Source: Chlorobaculum limnaeum (GTDB lineage Bacteria > Bacteroidota > Chlorobiia > Chlorobiales > Chlorobiaceae). Taken from it: DNA of 64,000 nt. A model generated the notes under the pieces. It saw only the letters and a list, made by a program, of their open reading frames with translations, had not been told where the DNA came from and made no database searches. Where the stretch lies: positions 1,258,001 to 1,322,000 of the forward strand of contig NZ_CP017305.1 in assembly GCF_001747405.1 (NCBI RefSeq). Direction: 5' to 3'. Positions within the stretch are counted from its first letter, which is position 1. Each line of letters starts with the position of its first letter. The position numbers and the translations under genes are program-made. Positions 44,269 to 53,497 of the stretch are shown here, piece by piece.

Positions 44269-47200
44269 TCATCCCTCGCTCTCCCCTTTCCCGGTTTCAA
44301 CCAGCAACTCGCTCAGTTCGCGAATCAACTCCGCGGGCGGGAGGTCGCGGTAGAAGCCGAACTGTTCGCCGCGCTCCGAGCTGACGCCGCGCAGGAAAAC
44401 GTAGATCGCGCCGCCGAAGTGCGTTTCGTAGCGGTAGCCCGGCACGCGGAGCGCGAGGTAGCGGTCGAGCGCGACCGTGTAGAGCAGGTATTGCAGGCGG
44501 TAGAGGTTCTCCTGCATCGCCTTGCCGAGCCGATCGCGGCGGTACTCTTCGACCGAATTGCCGAGGTGGTTGGACTTCCAGTCGAGCAGCCAGAAGCGCC
44601 CTTGCGCCTCGAACACCATGTCCATGAAGCCCATCAGCAGCCCCTTCACCGGCGCGAAATCGAGCGCCTGCAATGCGGCGGCGGGATCGGTGCCCGCCGG
44701 GATAACGCCATGTTTCGCAAGCACTTCGGCAAGCTCCGGGGCGGTGATGCGCCTGAGCGGGAAGAAGAATTCAAGTTCGGTGAACCATGTTCGCGCCTTC
44801 AGGCCGCCGAGGGTGAACGGGCCGCCGGGCGACGAAAGCGGCGTCGCGAGCACCTCCCGCGTCATGCTCGCGAGTGCCGGTTGCCACTCCTGGTCGAAGC
44901 CGTAGCGGTCGAGCGCCGTCATGCACGCCGCGTCGATGTCAGCATCTGACACCGTGGCGAAATCGAGCGTCTCGAAGATCGAGTGCATGAGGATGCCCGC
45001 TCCGGCTCCTTTCGGGAAGGCGAAGATGGAGCGATCCGCTTCCGGCAGCGCGACCGGCGCGGTGGCGGGTTCCGGCAGGTTTTCGTCGCGATCTGGCAGC
45101 TCGAAGGCCATGTGCTTGTGGCGGCTGAGGGTGGTGAAGCTCGCGATCCGCCAGTCGGTATCGAGGCGTCTTTCGAACTGGCGAAGCACGAGTGCAGGCC
45201 GCTCCGTCGAACTGGCGGGCGGAACGCTCACGCGGAAATCGTCGCCAAACGAGAGACGCCGCACCTGCATCGCGCCACCCGATTCCTCCGCCATCGCTTG
45301 CAGCTTCTGCGCCATTTCATCCGTCCCGATGGCCTGAAGCTCCTGCACGGCTTCGGCGACCGGCTCGGCGCTTTGCCTGGTATCGTCCGACGCATAGAGC
45401 AGGTAGGAGGCTGGCGTGAGCTGTGGCGGTTTGCCGCTTTTGCGGCCATCGACGATGCGGGCGGTAAAGAAGATGCAGCGCTCTTCGGCCCGCGTCAGGG
45501 CGACGTAGAAGAGTCGCAGGTTCTCGGCGAGCGTCTCCCGCGCGGCGGCTGCGCGGTGACGGGCGATGGACGAGGATCCGAAATCGCGCACCATCCGCCC
45601 CGCGTCGTCGTGGCACAGCACCACTTCGCCGCTGCCGTTGCTGCCGCCGAACTGGAACGGGCAGAAAACCACCGGGTACTGCAACCCCTTGCTGACGTGC
45701 GCCGTGACGATTTTCACCGCCGCTTCGTCGCTTTCGAGGCGAATCTGGTACTCCTCGCCGGTTTCGCGCGTCGCCACGCGCTCGCTGAACCACGCCACGA
45801 GGCTCTCCATACCGAGGCCGTGCACGTGCGCCTCGCGGTGCAGCAGCTCGAAGCAGTGCAGCACGTTGGTCAGCGCCCGCTCGCCGGAGGCTCCCACCGT
45901 GGCCAGCAGTCGCTCGCGCACCCCTTCGCGGCGCATCAGCTCGCGGGCCATCACCATGAAGCCACGCTCCCGCCAGAGTCGGTGGTAGTCGCGGAACTCC
46001 TGCAATCGCGCGGCCCAGGCGTTTTCATCGGCGTTGAGGCGGGCGATGTCGCTGCCGTTCAGCCCGAAAAGCGGCGTGACGAGCGCTGCCCGCACGAGCG
46101 GCTCGCGCCCCGGATCGGCGAGCGCCGTCACGAGAATGCGCACCTCCTCGGCCTCGATGGAGGCGAAAACGCTCTCGTCGCTGCGCATCACCGAGACGAT
46201 GCCCGCCTTGCGAAGCGCGGCCTGCATCTGCCGGGCCTGCCGGTGCGTGCGCACGATCACCGCGATGCCGCTCGCATCCTCGCCTCCGCCAATCGCTTCG
46301 GCCACCATCGAGGCGCACGCCTCCGCTGCGAACTGCGCAGCGTCGCCACTGTTCATGCTCCCCTCCTCCTTGCCGCCATCGAGCAGGCAGATTTCGAGTG
46401 GTGGCGCGGCGGATTCATCGACAACGTCACGGCCCGCCACGAGCGGTGGCGAGGGGATGTCGTCGAAGACGAATGGCTGACGAGCTTCGTCGAAAAGGCG
46501 GTTGAAGCCGTCGAGCAGCCGGGGCACGGAGCGCCAGTTTGCGTTGAGCGTGAATCGGCGCTCCTCGCCAACGTCGCTCGCCGCTTGCAGATAGGCGAAA
46601 ATGTCCGCCCCCCGGAAACTGTAGATCGCCTGCTTGGGGTCGCCGATGAGGAACAGCGGGGCGTCCGAACCGGCGTAGATGCGCCGGAAGATGTCGTACT
46701 GCACCGGATCGGTGTCCTGAAACTCGTCGATCAGCGCCGCCCGGTAGCGGTTGCGCAACGCCTCGGCCAGCGCGGCAGCCTCGGGGCCGTCGGTGAGCGC
46801 GAGATAGAGATCGATGAGGAGATCATCGAAGAAGCGGATGTTCCCCTCTTTTTTACGCTCTGGCAGCCGCTGGCGGTAGAAGGCGACCAGTTCGGATTTC
46901 AGCGCCAGCAACCGCTCATTCGCCGCCGATTGCAGCCGCTCGCAGGCATCGAAGAGCGAATGATTGAGCGGTGTAGCGTTTTTCTTCAGGCCTGCCGTGA
47001 TGCCGGATTTGGTCAGCTTCTCGAAGCCGTCGAAAAGCGCGAAAGGATTCCCGCCCGCCGCAAACTCCTCCAACGCCGACAGCAACGGTTCGACCTTGTC
47101 ATCCCGATAAAATTTTTCCGCACGACTCAGCGCCTTGCTCGTCCACAGCAAATCCGTCAAAGCTTCCCGCTCGTCACGCCATATCCGGCAAATCTCGTCG

Positions 47201-47868
47201 AACGCCGCCTGCGCCTCGCCCTCGATCCGCGCGATCTCCACTTCGCCATAAAGCGGAAGCACCACGTCGCGCTCCGAGAGCTGCAAGGATCGGAGAAACA
47301 CCGCGAGGCTGTCCGGCGTCCACTTTTTCAGCAAGGCATAGGCGAGCAGGCGGTTGGCGCTTCCGAAAAAGCGCTCACGCCAGAAATCGTCGATCACCTG
47401 CCCGGCAAGCGCGGACTGGTCGTCCATCAGCTCGGTGTCGTAGAGGGCCCCGCTCTCGAAGGCGTGATCCTGCAACGCCCGCAGACAAAAGCCGTGGATC
47501 GTGAAGATCGAAGCCATGTCGAACCCGGCAAGCGCCGCTTCGAGCAGTTGAGCGGCCTGTTCGGTCGATCCGGACTCTTCGGCGCGGTCGCGCAGGACGA
47601 CGAGAAATTCATCATCCGCGCTTTCGCCGCGCATCACGTCGAGCGCCTCGCGGATGCGGCGGCGGATTCGCGCGCGAAGCTCCTGCGTGGCGGCTTCGGT
47701 GAAGGTGACGACGAGAATCTGTTCGGGGCGCAGCTCCCGCTCGACGAGCAGCCGCAGGTAGAGCGAGGCGATGGCCCAGGTCTTGCCGGTGCCCGCGCTC
47801 GCCTCGATGAGGTTGATGCCGGAGAGCGCCACGGCGGCGTGGTCGAGAATGTTTAGTAATCCGGCCAT
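44269..47868 (-). CDS. recB: Exodeoxyribonuclease V beta subunit RecB
   Basis: A 1199-residue helicase-nuclease. Motif I (LIEASAGTGKTW) at the N-terminus, TFTEAATQELRARI (motif Ia), LIDEFQDTDPVQ (motif II), IGDPKQAIYSFRGAD (III) and LRLFYVALTRAEER (VI) are intact. The C-terminal nuclease domain has GFMDMVFEAQGRFWLLDWKSNH, with the catalytic D-x(n)-D-W-K. ATG 47868 is chosen over an in-frame TTG at 47880 that lies in a REP element. The gene is separated from recC by two head-to-head REP-like repeats. Confidence 0.95.
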   Translation of the reverse strand: MAGLLNILDHAAVALSGINLIEASAGTGKTWAIASLYLRLLVERELRPEQILVVTFTEAATQELRARIRRRIREALDVMRGESADDEFLVVLRDRAEESGSTEQAAQLLEAALAGFDMASIFTIHGFCLRALQDHAFESGALYDTELMDDQSALAGQVIDDFWRERFFGSANRLLAYALLKKWTPDSLAVFLRSLQLSERDVVLPLYGEVEIARIEGEAQAAFDEICRIWRDEREALTDLLWTSKALSRAEKFYRDDKVEPLLSALEEFAAGGNPFALFDGFEKLTKSGITAGLKKNATPLNHSLFDACERLQSAANERLLALKSELVAFYRQRLPERKKEGNIRFFDDLLIDLYLALTDGPEAAALAEALRNRYRAALIDEFQDTDPVQYDIFRRIYAGSDAPLFLIGDPKQAIYSFRGADIFAYLQAASDVGEERRFTLNANWRSVPRLLDGFNRLFDEARQPFVFDDIPSPPLVAGRDVVDESAAPPLEICLLDGGKEEGSMNSGDAAQFAAEACASMVAEAIGGGEDASGIAVIVRTHRQARQMQAALRKAGIVSVMRSDESVFASIEAEEVRILVTALADPGREPLVRAALVTPLFGLNGSDIARLNADENAWAARLQEFRDYHRLWRERGFMVMARELMRREGVRERLLATVGASGERALTNVLHCFELLHREAHVHGLGMESLVAWFSERVATRETGEEYQIRLESDEAAVKIVTAHVSKGLQYPVVFCPFQFGGSNGSGEVVLCHDDAGRMVRDFGSSSIARHRAAAARETLAENLRLFYVALTRAEERCIFFTARIVDGRKSGKPPQLTPASYLLYASDDTRQSAEPVAEAVQELQAIGTDEMAQKLQAMAEESGGAMQVRRLSFGDDFRVSVPPASSTERPALVLRQFERRLDTDWRIASFTTLSRHKHMAFELPDRDENLPEPATAPVALPEADRSIFAFPKGAGAGILMHSIFETLDFATVSDADIDAACMTALDRYGFDQEWQPALASMTREVLATPLSSPGGPFTLGGLKARTWFTELEFFFPLRRITAPELAEVLAKHGVIPAGTDPAAALQALDFAPVKGLLMGFMDMVFEAQGRFWLLDWKSNHLGNSVEEYRRDRLGKAMQENLYRLQYLLYTVALDRYLALRVPGYRYETHFGGAIYVFLRGVSSERGEQFGFYRDLPPAELIRELSELLVETGKGESEG

Positions 47869-47877
47869 TAAAATTGT

Positions 47878-47950
47878 CAAACAATTGCCCCGGACTTCAG
47901 TCCGGATTTTATGGATAACACAAAATATATCAGGGCTTTAACCCAATCGT
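47878..47950 (-). repeat. REP-like two-hairpin repeat, copy B
   Basis: Same family as 11881-11954, inverted. The GCCCCGGACT/AGTCCGG palindrome is near 47887-47906 and the GGGTTAAAGCCC hairpin, slightly decayed, near 47932-47944. It directly abuts the recB start. Confidence 0.8.
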
Positions 47951-47998
47951 TTTCAAGACATTGATGACGACAAATTGCGTCCGAAGTAACGACAGAAG

Positions 47999-48066
47999 AA
48001 ATTGGGCTGAAGCCCTGATTTTTATATTTGCCGCTCTATCCCCGGACTGAAGTCCGGGGCAATTGA
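47999..48066 (+). repeat. REP-like two-hairpin repeat, copy C
   Basis: GGGCTGAAGCCC (48004-48015) and CCCCGGACTGAAGTCCGGGG (48040-48059), then CAATTG, in the same order as copy A. It faces copy B across about 50 bases in the recC-recB gap, forming a BIME-like pair. Confidence 0.82.
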
Positions 48067-48150
48067 ACGTCAAGACTTCGCATGAATCAGCATGATGCTG
48101 AAACCATTCATCACATTGGAAGACCTGACGGAGAAAGTGTTTCCTGTTTC

Positions 48151-51100
48151 TCATCCCTTCCCTCCATGCTCGATCATCGGTTGCAGCAATGCTTCGGCAA
48201 TGGCGGCGAAACGCTCGCCGAAGGGCGGTTCTTCGCCGAAGCAGCGGCGGATGGCCGGGTCGCTCCCCTCGCCTTCTCGTCCGCCGAAGCCGTCGAGCCA
48301 CTCGCCAAGCGCGGCTTTGCGGCGTTCAGCCTCCGGCTTGTCGCTCTTTTCGGCCCAAGCGAGCGAGGCGAGGGGGAAGAATGGCAGCGGCTCCGAAAGT
48401 CCTTCGCGGTAGAGGTCGAGCAGCGCTTCGAGCCGTTCCGTCGCGCCCTCGACCGGGCGATAGCGAATCGAGCGGTCGAGCGTGACGATGCGCGTTTCGC
48501 TCGTCACGTCTTTTTCGACGGCGTGAAGGGCGAGGTGCAGGAGCCACGAGCGGAGGCGATCCTGCGCGCGCATTCTGGCGCAACGATAGAGCAGTTGGCC
48601 GTTTGGCATCAGGTGGTCGAGCGTTCCGGTGAGGCGGAAGCCACCGATGTCGAGATCGAGGTCGAGCTGGCAGAACGCGCCGCCGCCCTTCAGCTCTTGC
48701 ACCTTCGCGGCGAACTCCTCGACCTCGGCGAGAATCTTTCGGAAGAGCAGCTCGCCGTGCGCCGCTGGCGGCAGCAGGCCGCGTGACCGGAAGAGCAGCA
48801 GCATCGCTCGCCCGTCGCCGCCTTCGAGCAACGCTTCGAGAAGCTCCTGCCGCATCGCGTAGCGTTCGAGTCCCACCGCCTCGAACGGCTCGCGCTCGTC
48901 GAGTGGTTCCGCTGCTGCCGAGGGTTTCAGGCCGAGACGCCGTTCGAGAAAGTACGCTGCCGGATTGGCGAAAAAGCGGGCGAGATCGTCGAGCGTGACC
49001 GTCCTTTCTTCGTCTGTGAAACCGTCGAGTGGCTTCTCGATAAACGGTTTGGCAGAGAGCGAATTGCGCCCCACGAGCGCCCGGAAGTTGTCCGCCGAGT
49101 AGCTGAAAAGCTTGGCATCAGGCGTAAAATAAGCCGGGCTGAAGCCCTGAAGCCGGTGCTGGACGACGAGGCGTGACGCGGCATCGTCGCCCTCCGGGAA
49201 CTCGAAGCCGCGCTCGACGGCGTCGAGCAGCTCGCTCACCAGCACCGATGGCGGCAGTGGCGTATTGTCGCGCACGCTCTGGCCGACGTAACTCAGGTAG
49301 AGCACGTCGCGGGCCGAAAGGATCGATTCGAGGAAGAGGTAGCGGTCGTCGCCCCGCACGGAGCGGTCGCCCTTGCGCGGCTCTCGGGCGAGCAGGTCGA
49401 AGCCCGGCGGGCGCTGCTGGCGCGGGAATGCGCCGTCGTTCATGCCGATCATCGCCACCACGCGGAAGGGAATGCTGCGCATCGGCAGCATCGCGCAGAA
49501 GGTGATACCGCCGGTCATGAAGCCGAGGCCCATCTCGAACTGTTCGAGCCGCCCGCGTAGCCAGGCGAGCATCACCTGCGCCGAAATTTCGCCGTCGAAC
49601 CGCGAGTTTTCCGCCAGCGCGCTGAGCCGGTCGATCTCCGCCTTGACGTGCGCCAGCTCGCGCGCCGAATCATCGTCGGCCTCGATGAAGCTGTCGAGCA
49701 TCCAGAGAAAGTGCTCCCGCCACTCGCCGAGCGGTCGCGGGCGACTGAAGCGCTTCGAGAGCTGATCGACGGCGTCGATGAAGTCCGCGAGCTTGCCGAG
49801 CGTTTCGGCGTCGCCAGCGACCCCACCGACCTCAAACGGCAGGACGCCATCGAAGAGCTGCCCCTCATCCGGCATCGCATAGCCGAGCAGTAGCCGCTCC
49901 AGCCCGGCCCGCCACGAGTTCTCGCGGAAGGGCGGCAGCCCTAGCTTTCCGCGTGAGCGCTCGTCCATGCCCCAGCGGATGCGCGTCTGTTCGATCCAGC
50001 GGCGCACCGTGCCGAGTTCTTCGTCGCCAAGCCGGAAGCGGCGGCTCACCGGCGGCGACGAAAGCAGGTCGAAGAGCACGGGCGCGGTGTGGCGGCTGCC
50101 GTAGAGTTCGAGCAGCTTGAGCATCGCCGGGGCGACGCCCCCCTCGTTGAGCATCCGGCGGTCGGCGATGGAGTGCGGCAGGCGCGGCTCCCCTGGGCCG
50201 CTGGCGCCGAACACGGTGGCGATGTAGGGGGCGTAGGTCTCGATGTCGGGCGTCATCACCACGATGTCGCGCGGTTCGAGGCCTGCCGCGCGGTCGAGCA
50301 GGTCGAGCAGGTTGTCGTGCAGCACCTCGACCTCGCGTAGCGGATTGTGGCACGAGTGCACCTGCACCGAGCGGTCGTCCATGGCTGGAGCCGGATGCCG
50401 CTCCTCGGTGCCGTCGCCGCGCAGATTGAGCATGTCGGACTGCAAGGCGCGGAGCAGCGTACCAGTGCCGGGGTCGTCGTAGAGGTCATACTCGTCCTCG
50501 ACATTGCCCACGTCAAGCAGCAGTTCAGCGAACTCGCGCCCGCTTTTGCCGAGCGAGGCGAGCAGCGGATTGCCCTCCATGCTCAGCGCCCGCTCGCTCT
50601 CGCTCATGCGGAAGAGCCGCCGCCGCGAAACGATGTCCGTCCAGAACTCCTGCGTCGGGCTCAGCAGAAACAGGTTGACCGGAATCCGCGCGGCCAGCGC
50701 CTGAAGCATCTCGACGTGATAAGGCGGCATGTACGAAACGCCGAAGAGCGAAACCCTCTTCGGAAAATCGTCAGGCAACCGGGCACCCTTCACCTTCCTG
50801 AGAAACTCCGCCTGGAGCTGGCCGCGATGCTTGCCCGCAATTTCCGCGACGAGCGCGCGCCACAGCTCCGGCTGCCAGTCGCGGGCAGCATCGTCGCCGC
50901 CCGCCTCCCACGCGGCGAGCAGATCAGGGCGAAACAGCGTGTACTGGTCGAAGGTGTCGGCAATGCGCCCGCAGAGCTGGAAAAGTTTCAGCCCATCGCG
51001 GTCGCCATCGAGGTAGCCTCGCAGCGGCGCGAACGAGTCGCCTTCGAGCAAGCCCGGCAACAGGCGCACGAGGCTCCAGCAGATCGCCTCTTTGGAGAAG

Positions 51101-51357
51101 CTCTCGCCCGCTGTTTTCTCCGACAGCCCCAGCCACTCGAAAAGCTTCTGGATCAGCGCATTCGGGAACGGGTACTCCGCCCCCGCCCAAACGCCGAACT
51201 GCTCGGCGAGCCGCATCGAGAGCCACCGCTGCATGCCCCGGCTCTGCACGACGATCCACTCACGGTCGAAGGGCGACGCGAGCGGCGTGACCGTAGCCAT
51301 TTCGCCGAACGCCGAAACGAGCGTTTCGAGCCGGTTGCCGGTGTAAATCTCAAGCAC
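48151..51357 (-). CDS. recC: Exodeoxyribonuclease V gamma subunit RecC
   Basis: A 1068-residue Chi-recognition scaffold of RecBCD. The N-terminus (YTGNRLETLVSAF, SRGMQRWLSMRLAEQFGVWAG split over residues 40-60, PFPNALIQKLF) and later WEQGLERLLLGYAM-like and MRSIPFRVVAMIGMNDGAFPR segments are typical. Helicase motifs are degenerate, as expected for RecC. It starts with GTG 51357. It is the first of recC, recB and recD on the minus strand. Confidence 0.93.
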   Translation of the reverse strand: MLEIYTGNRLETLVSAFGEMATVTPLASPFDREWIVVQSRGMQRWLSMRLAEQFGVWAGAEYPFPNALIQKLFEWLGLSEKTAGESFSKEAICWSLVRLLPGLLEGDSFAPLRGYLDGDRDGLKLFQLCGRIADTFDQYTLFRPDLLAAWEAGGDDAARDWQPELWRALVAEIAGKHRGQLQAEFLRKVKGARLPDDFPKRVSLFGVSYMPPYHVEMLQALAARIPVNLFLLSPTQEFWTDIVSRRRLFRMSESERALSMEGNPLLASLGKSGREFAELLLDVGNVEDEYDLYDDPGTGTLLRALQSDMLNLRGDGTEERHPAPAMDDRSVQVHSCHNPLREVEVLHDNLLDLLDRAAGLEPRDIVVMTPDIETYAPYIATVFGASGPGEPRLPHSIADRRMLNEGGVAPAMLKLLELYGSRHTAPVLFDLLSSPPVSRRFRLGDEELGTVRRWIEQTRIRWGMDERSRGKLGLPPFRENSWRAGLERLLLGYAMPDEGQLFDGVLPFEVGGVAGDAETLGKLADFIDAVDQLSKRFSRPRPLGEWREHFLWMLDSFIEADDDSARELAHVKAEIDRLSALAENSRFDGEISAQVMLAWLRGRLEQFEMGLGFMTGGITFCAMLPMRSIPFRVVAMIGMNDGAFPRQQRPPGFDLLAREPRKGDRSVRGDDRYLFLESILSARDVLYLSYVGQSVRDNTPLPPSVLVSELLDAVERGFEFPEGDDAASRLVVQHRLQGFSPAYFTPDAKLFSYSADNFRALVGRNSLSAKPFIEKPLDGFTDEERTVTLDDLARFFANPAAYFLERRLGLKPSAAAEPLDEREPFEAVGLERYAMRQELLEALLEGGDGRAMLLLFRSRGLLPPAAHGELLFRKILAEVEEFAAKVQELKGGGAFCQLDLDLDIGGFRLTGTLDHLMPNGQLLYRCARMRAQDRLRSWLLHLALHAVEKDVTSETRIVTLDRSIRYRPVEGATERLEALLDLYREGLSEPLPFFPLASLAWAEKSDKPEAERRKAALGEWLDGFGGREGEGSDPAIRRCFGEEPPFGERFAAIAEALLQPMIEHGGKG

Positions 51358-51586
51358 GGCGAAACGCTCCAGAGGTTATGGCGTGGCGCGAATAGGGCAT
51401 GGCGTTTTTCGTTTTTACGGTACGTAAAGTTATAAGTACTGAATTGTTCGTGTATTATCAAGCTTGGACGAAGTGGACTGGAATTGGTATGCTGTAACAC
51501 AAACTTACCTTTTCAATTGACCGAATTCCTTACATTGAAGGCAGGCGCGAGCCTTTTTCAATTTCAAACCGAACGACCGAATTACC

Positions 51587-51766
51587 ATGGATGCGAAAAC
51601 CACCATTCTCGAAGTGCTGAAAAAAGAGGGCGAACCGATGAGCGCGGGGCAGATCGCCGAAAAGAGCGGACTTGACCGCAAAGAGGTCGACAAGGCGATG
51701 AAGAGCCTCAAGGAGGAGGAGCTGATCGTTTCGCCGAAACGCTGCTACTGGACGCCCAAAGCCTGA
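51587..51766 (+). CDS. 59-residue winged-helix DNA-binding protein
   Basis: A very short gene, ATG 51587 to TGA 51764-51766. The protein reads as a complete winged helix: helix 1 ([12 protein letters not shown]), the recognition pair ([24 protein letters not shown]) and a wing with KRCYWTPKA. The GC content and codon bias match neighbouring genes. It lacks any effector domain, so it is probably a small DNA-binding or chromatin-type regulator. It lies between recC (divergent) and the UPF0149 gene. Confidence 0.85.
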   Translation: MDAKTTILEVLKKEGEPMSAGQIAEKSGLDRKEVDKAMKSLKEEELIVSPKRCYWTPKA

Positions 51767-51830
51767 CGCGCGGACTCAAATCCGGCAATATTTTTATCGG
51801 GGATATATTTCCAACCATCAATAAACCATT

Positions 51831-52433
51831 ATGCTGCAATCAGAACGCGCCCATCAACCGCTCTCCGAAGAGGAGCTGAACATGCTCGAAGCGTTCCTCG
51901 CCTCCCCGGAGGCTCCCGAGGAGTGCATGAACTCTCTCGAAATGATCGATGGCTTTCTGACCGCCATTGTCATCGGGCCAGAGGTTGTCCCTGAGCACCG
52001 GTGGATAAAGTACATGCTCGATCCCGAAAATCTGCGGGAAAATCTTTTCAATTCGCCGGAAGACGAAGCGCAGATCACCGAGCTTCTCAACCGGCATGTC
52101 AACGCCATCGACGCCCAGTTCGAGAACGAACCGGAAGGGTTCCTGCCGATCTACGAAATGTTCAGCTACTCCGAAGAGGAGGAGCGCCAGATCGCCATCG
52201 AGGAGTGGGCGCTCGGCTTCATCCTCGGCATGGAGCTGTGCCACGAAGCCTGGCAGCCGCTCTTCTCCGACGAATCCACTGCCATGCTCGCCGGACCGCT
52301 CTTTGTGCTCGGTAAAGTGACTGATGACTACGACAAAATGTCGCAGGAAGAAAAAGATCAAATGATCGACATGCTCGACGAATCGATAATCGGCATCTAC
52401 GCCTTCTGGCAGCAGCAGGCCGGTGAAGAATAA
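51831..52433 (+). CDS. UPF0149 (YecA/YgfB) family protein
   Basis: A 200-residue, strongly acidic helical protein. The MNSLEMIDGFLTAIVIGPEVVP segment at residues about 38-59 and the IEEWALGFILGMEL segment are the family hallmarks. The zinc-binding SEC-C tail found in some YecA proteins is absent. Function is poorly known; relatives in gammaproteobacteria affect regulation of diverse genes. It is followed by a strong terminator. Confidence 0.88.
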   Translation: MLQSERAHQPLSEEELNMLEAFLASPEAPEECMNSLEMIDGFLTAIVIGPEVVPEHRWIKYMLDPENLRENLFNSPEDEAQITELLNRHVNAIDAQFENEPEGFLPIYEMFSYSEEEERQIAIEEWALGFILGMELCHEAWQPLFSDESTAMLAGPLFVLGKVTDDYDKMSQEEKDQMIDMLDESIIGIYAFWQQQAGEE

Positions 52434-52450
52434 AATCGGACGCATCAACA

Positions 52451-52482
52451 AAAAAAGCCGGACTTTTCAGCCCGGCTTTTTT
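52451..52482 (+). terminator. Terminator of the UPF0149 gene
   Basis: AAAAAAGCCGG (52451-52461) pairs with CCGGCTTTTTT (52472-52482), a classic hairpin with flanking A and T runs, 18 bases after the stop. It could also serve the convergent gene at 52542-53012. Confidence 0.95.
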
Positions 52483-52541
52483 CTGTAACACCCTCACTTC
52501 TTCAATTCATCATTCGTAATTCAAAATTCAGCAGGCCTGCT

Positions 52542-53012
52542 TCAATTACGGCCCGGGCCATCCCAGCGATCCGGTCTGCGGTCATCCCAGCGATCGTCGC
52601 GGCGGTCGTCGCGCCTTTCTTCACGCCAGCGCCGGTCGTAACGGTCGCGATGTCTGCGGTACTCATTGTCCCTGAAGCGGCGAATCTGTTCTATCCGGTA
52701 ACGCCTGATCCTTGGAGGCAGCTCACGCACGCGCACAGATCTCCAGGGGCCATTGTAACGTGGTGAACGATACCATTGACCACTATCGTACAGATAGTAG
52801 TTATTACCATATAAAACAATATCGTAAGGAGCTCCGTAAGAGATCGAGAAGCCTGGAGTCGCAAGCTCTATGAAACGCGGAGGCCTGTCGATGACATATG
52901 CTGCTCTCGGGCCGCCCCCGATATTTACCTGAACATCCGCCAGCGCGTCAACCGTTGGACTTGACATCAGCATACCGGCAACGCCCGCCAGCATCAACAT
53001 TTTGCTTTTCAT
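52542..53012 (-). CDS. Exported YXWGXW-like protein with arginine/aspartate-rich tail
   Basis: A 156-residue protein with a signal peptide (MLMLAGVAGMLMSSPTVDA) and a short beta domain (YNNYYLYDSGQWYRSPRYNGPW-type aromatic repeat, positions about 78-95) that resembles YXWGXW proteins, then a tail of about 60 residues dominated by R, D and W repeats (RRDDRWDDRRPDRW). The tail may bind nucleic acid, polyanions or the envelope. Start ATG 53012 has AAGGAG six bases ahead; two earlier ATGs in frame are less well placed. Function unknown. Confidence 0.72.
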   Translation of the reverse strand: MKSKMLMLAGVAGMLMSSPTVDALADVQVNIGGGPRAAYVIDRPPRFIELATPGFSISYGAPYDIVLYGNNYYLYDSGQWYRSPRYNGPWRSVRVRELPPRIRRYRIEQIRRFRDNEYRRHRDRYDRRWREERRDDRRDDRWDDRRPDRWDGPGRN

Positions 53013-53187
53013 CATTGTCTCCTTTTTGTTCATTACCTTTTTGACAAGAATGAGCCTGTGCCGATGGGGCCGTTGCCGACCGGGACCTCATCAGAACTGC
53101 CTCCTTCTGTATGTTCTGACGATACTCAGAAACAGATTCCTGCGCGAAAAAATTCAGACCACAGAAAAACTCCTTCAACCGTACTTC

Positions 53188-53493
53188 ATGTTTTCCCAGA
53201 ATACAAACAGACGCAACCAGCTCGAAGCTCGCTACCGGCCAATTGTCGAAGAGATCGTCGAGCAATGGGCCATCGGTAAGCCGCCTAACCCATCGCCCGC
53301 CGCAACTTCCAGCAAACCAAGCGGTTACTTTCGCCTGACGAACTGGCTGCTCGATTATCTGATGGTGCATGGAGAGTTTCCGAAAGGCGTTCACATGATG
53401 CCGGAAGGACGCGACCGGTTCGGGGAGCTGGAGCCATCGTTCCCGGTCGATTTCGATCCGCTGACGGAAGGCAGGATACTGACGAAGCCTTGA
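53188..53493 (+). CDS. Small hypothetical protein
   Basis: A 101-residue basic protein (MFSQNTNRRNQLEARY start, NWLLDYLMVHGEFPKGVHMMP middle, DFDPLTEGRILTKP end) with no family recognised. ATG 53188 is used; a longer in-frame start at 53002 adds 62 unlike residues that run antisense to the secreted protein. Composition is typical of the genome, so it is probably a real gene. It overlaps nothing and converges with the DUF2461 gene 5 bases away. Confidence 0.6.
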   Translation: MFSQNTNRRNQLEARYRPIVEEIVEQWAIGKPPNPSPAATSSKPSGYFRLTNWLLDYLMVHGEFPKGVHMMPEGRDRFGELEPSFPVDFDPLTEGRILTKP

Positions 53494-53497
53494 AGCG

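Noticed and set aside
44983..47856. Very long open frame (about 957 codons) on the plus strand, antisense to recB
   Set aside because: It is the mirror of recB in GC-rich sequence; the composition is H/R/E-rich and has no protein motifs. Similar antisense frames oppose recD (42529-44067), the cyclase/pepD genes (60681-63032) and the ABC ATPase genes (17167-18345).
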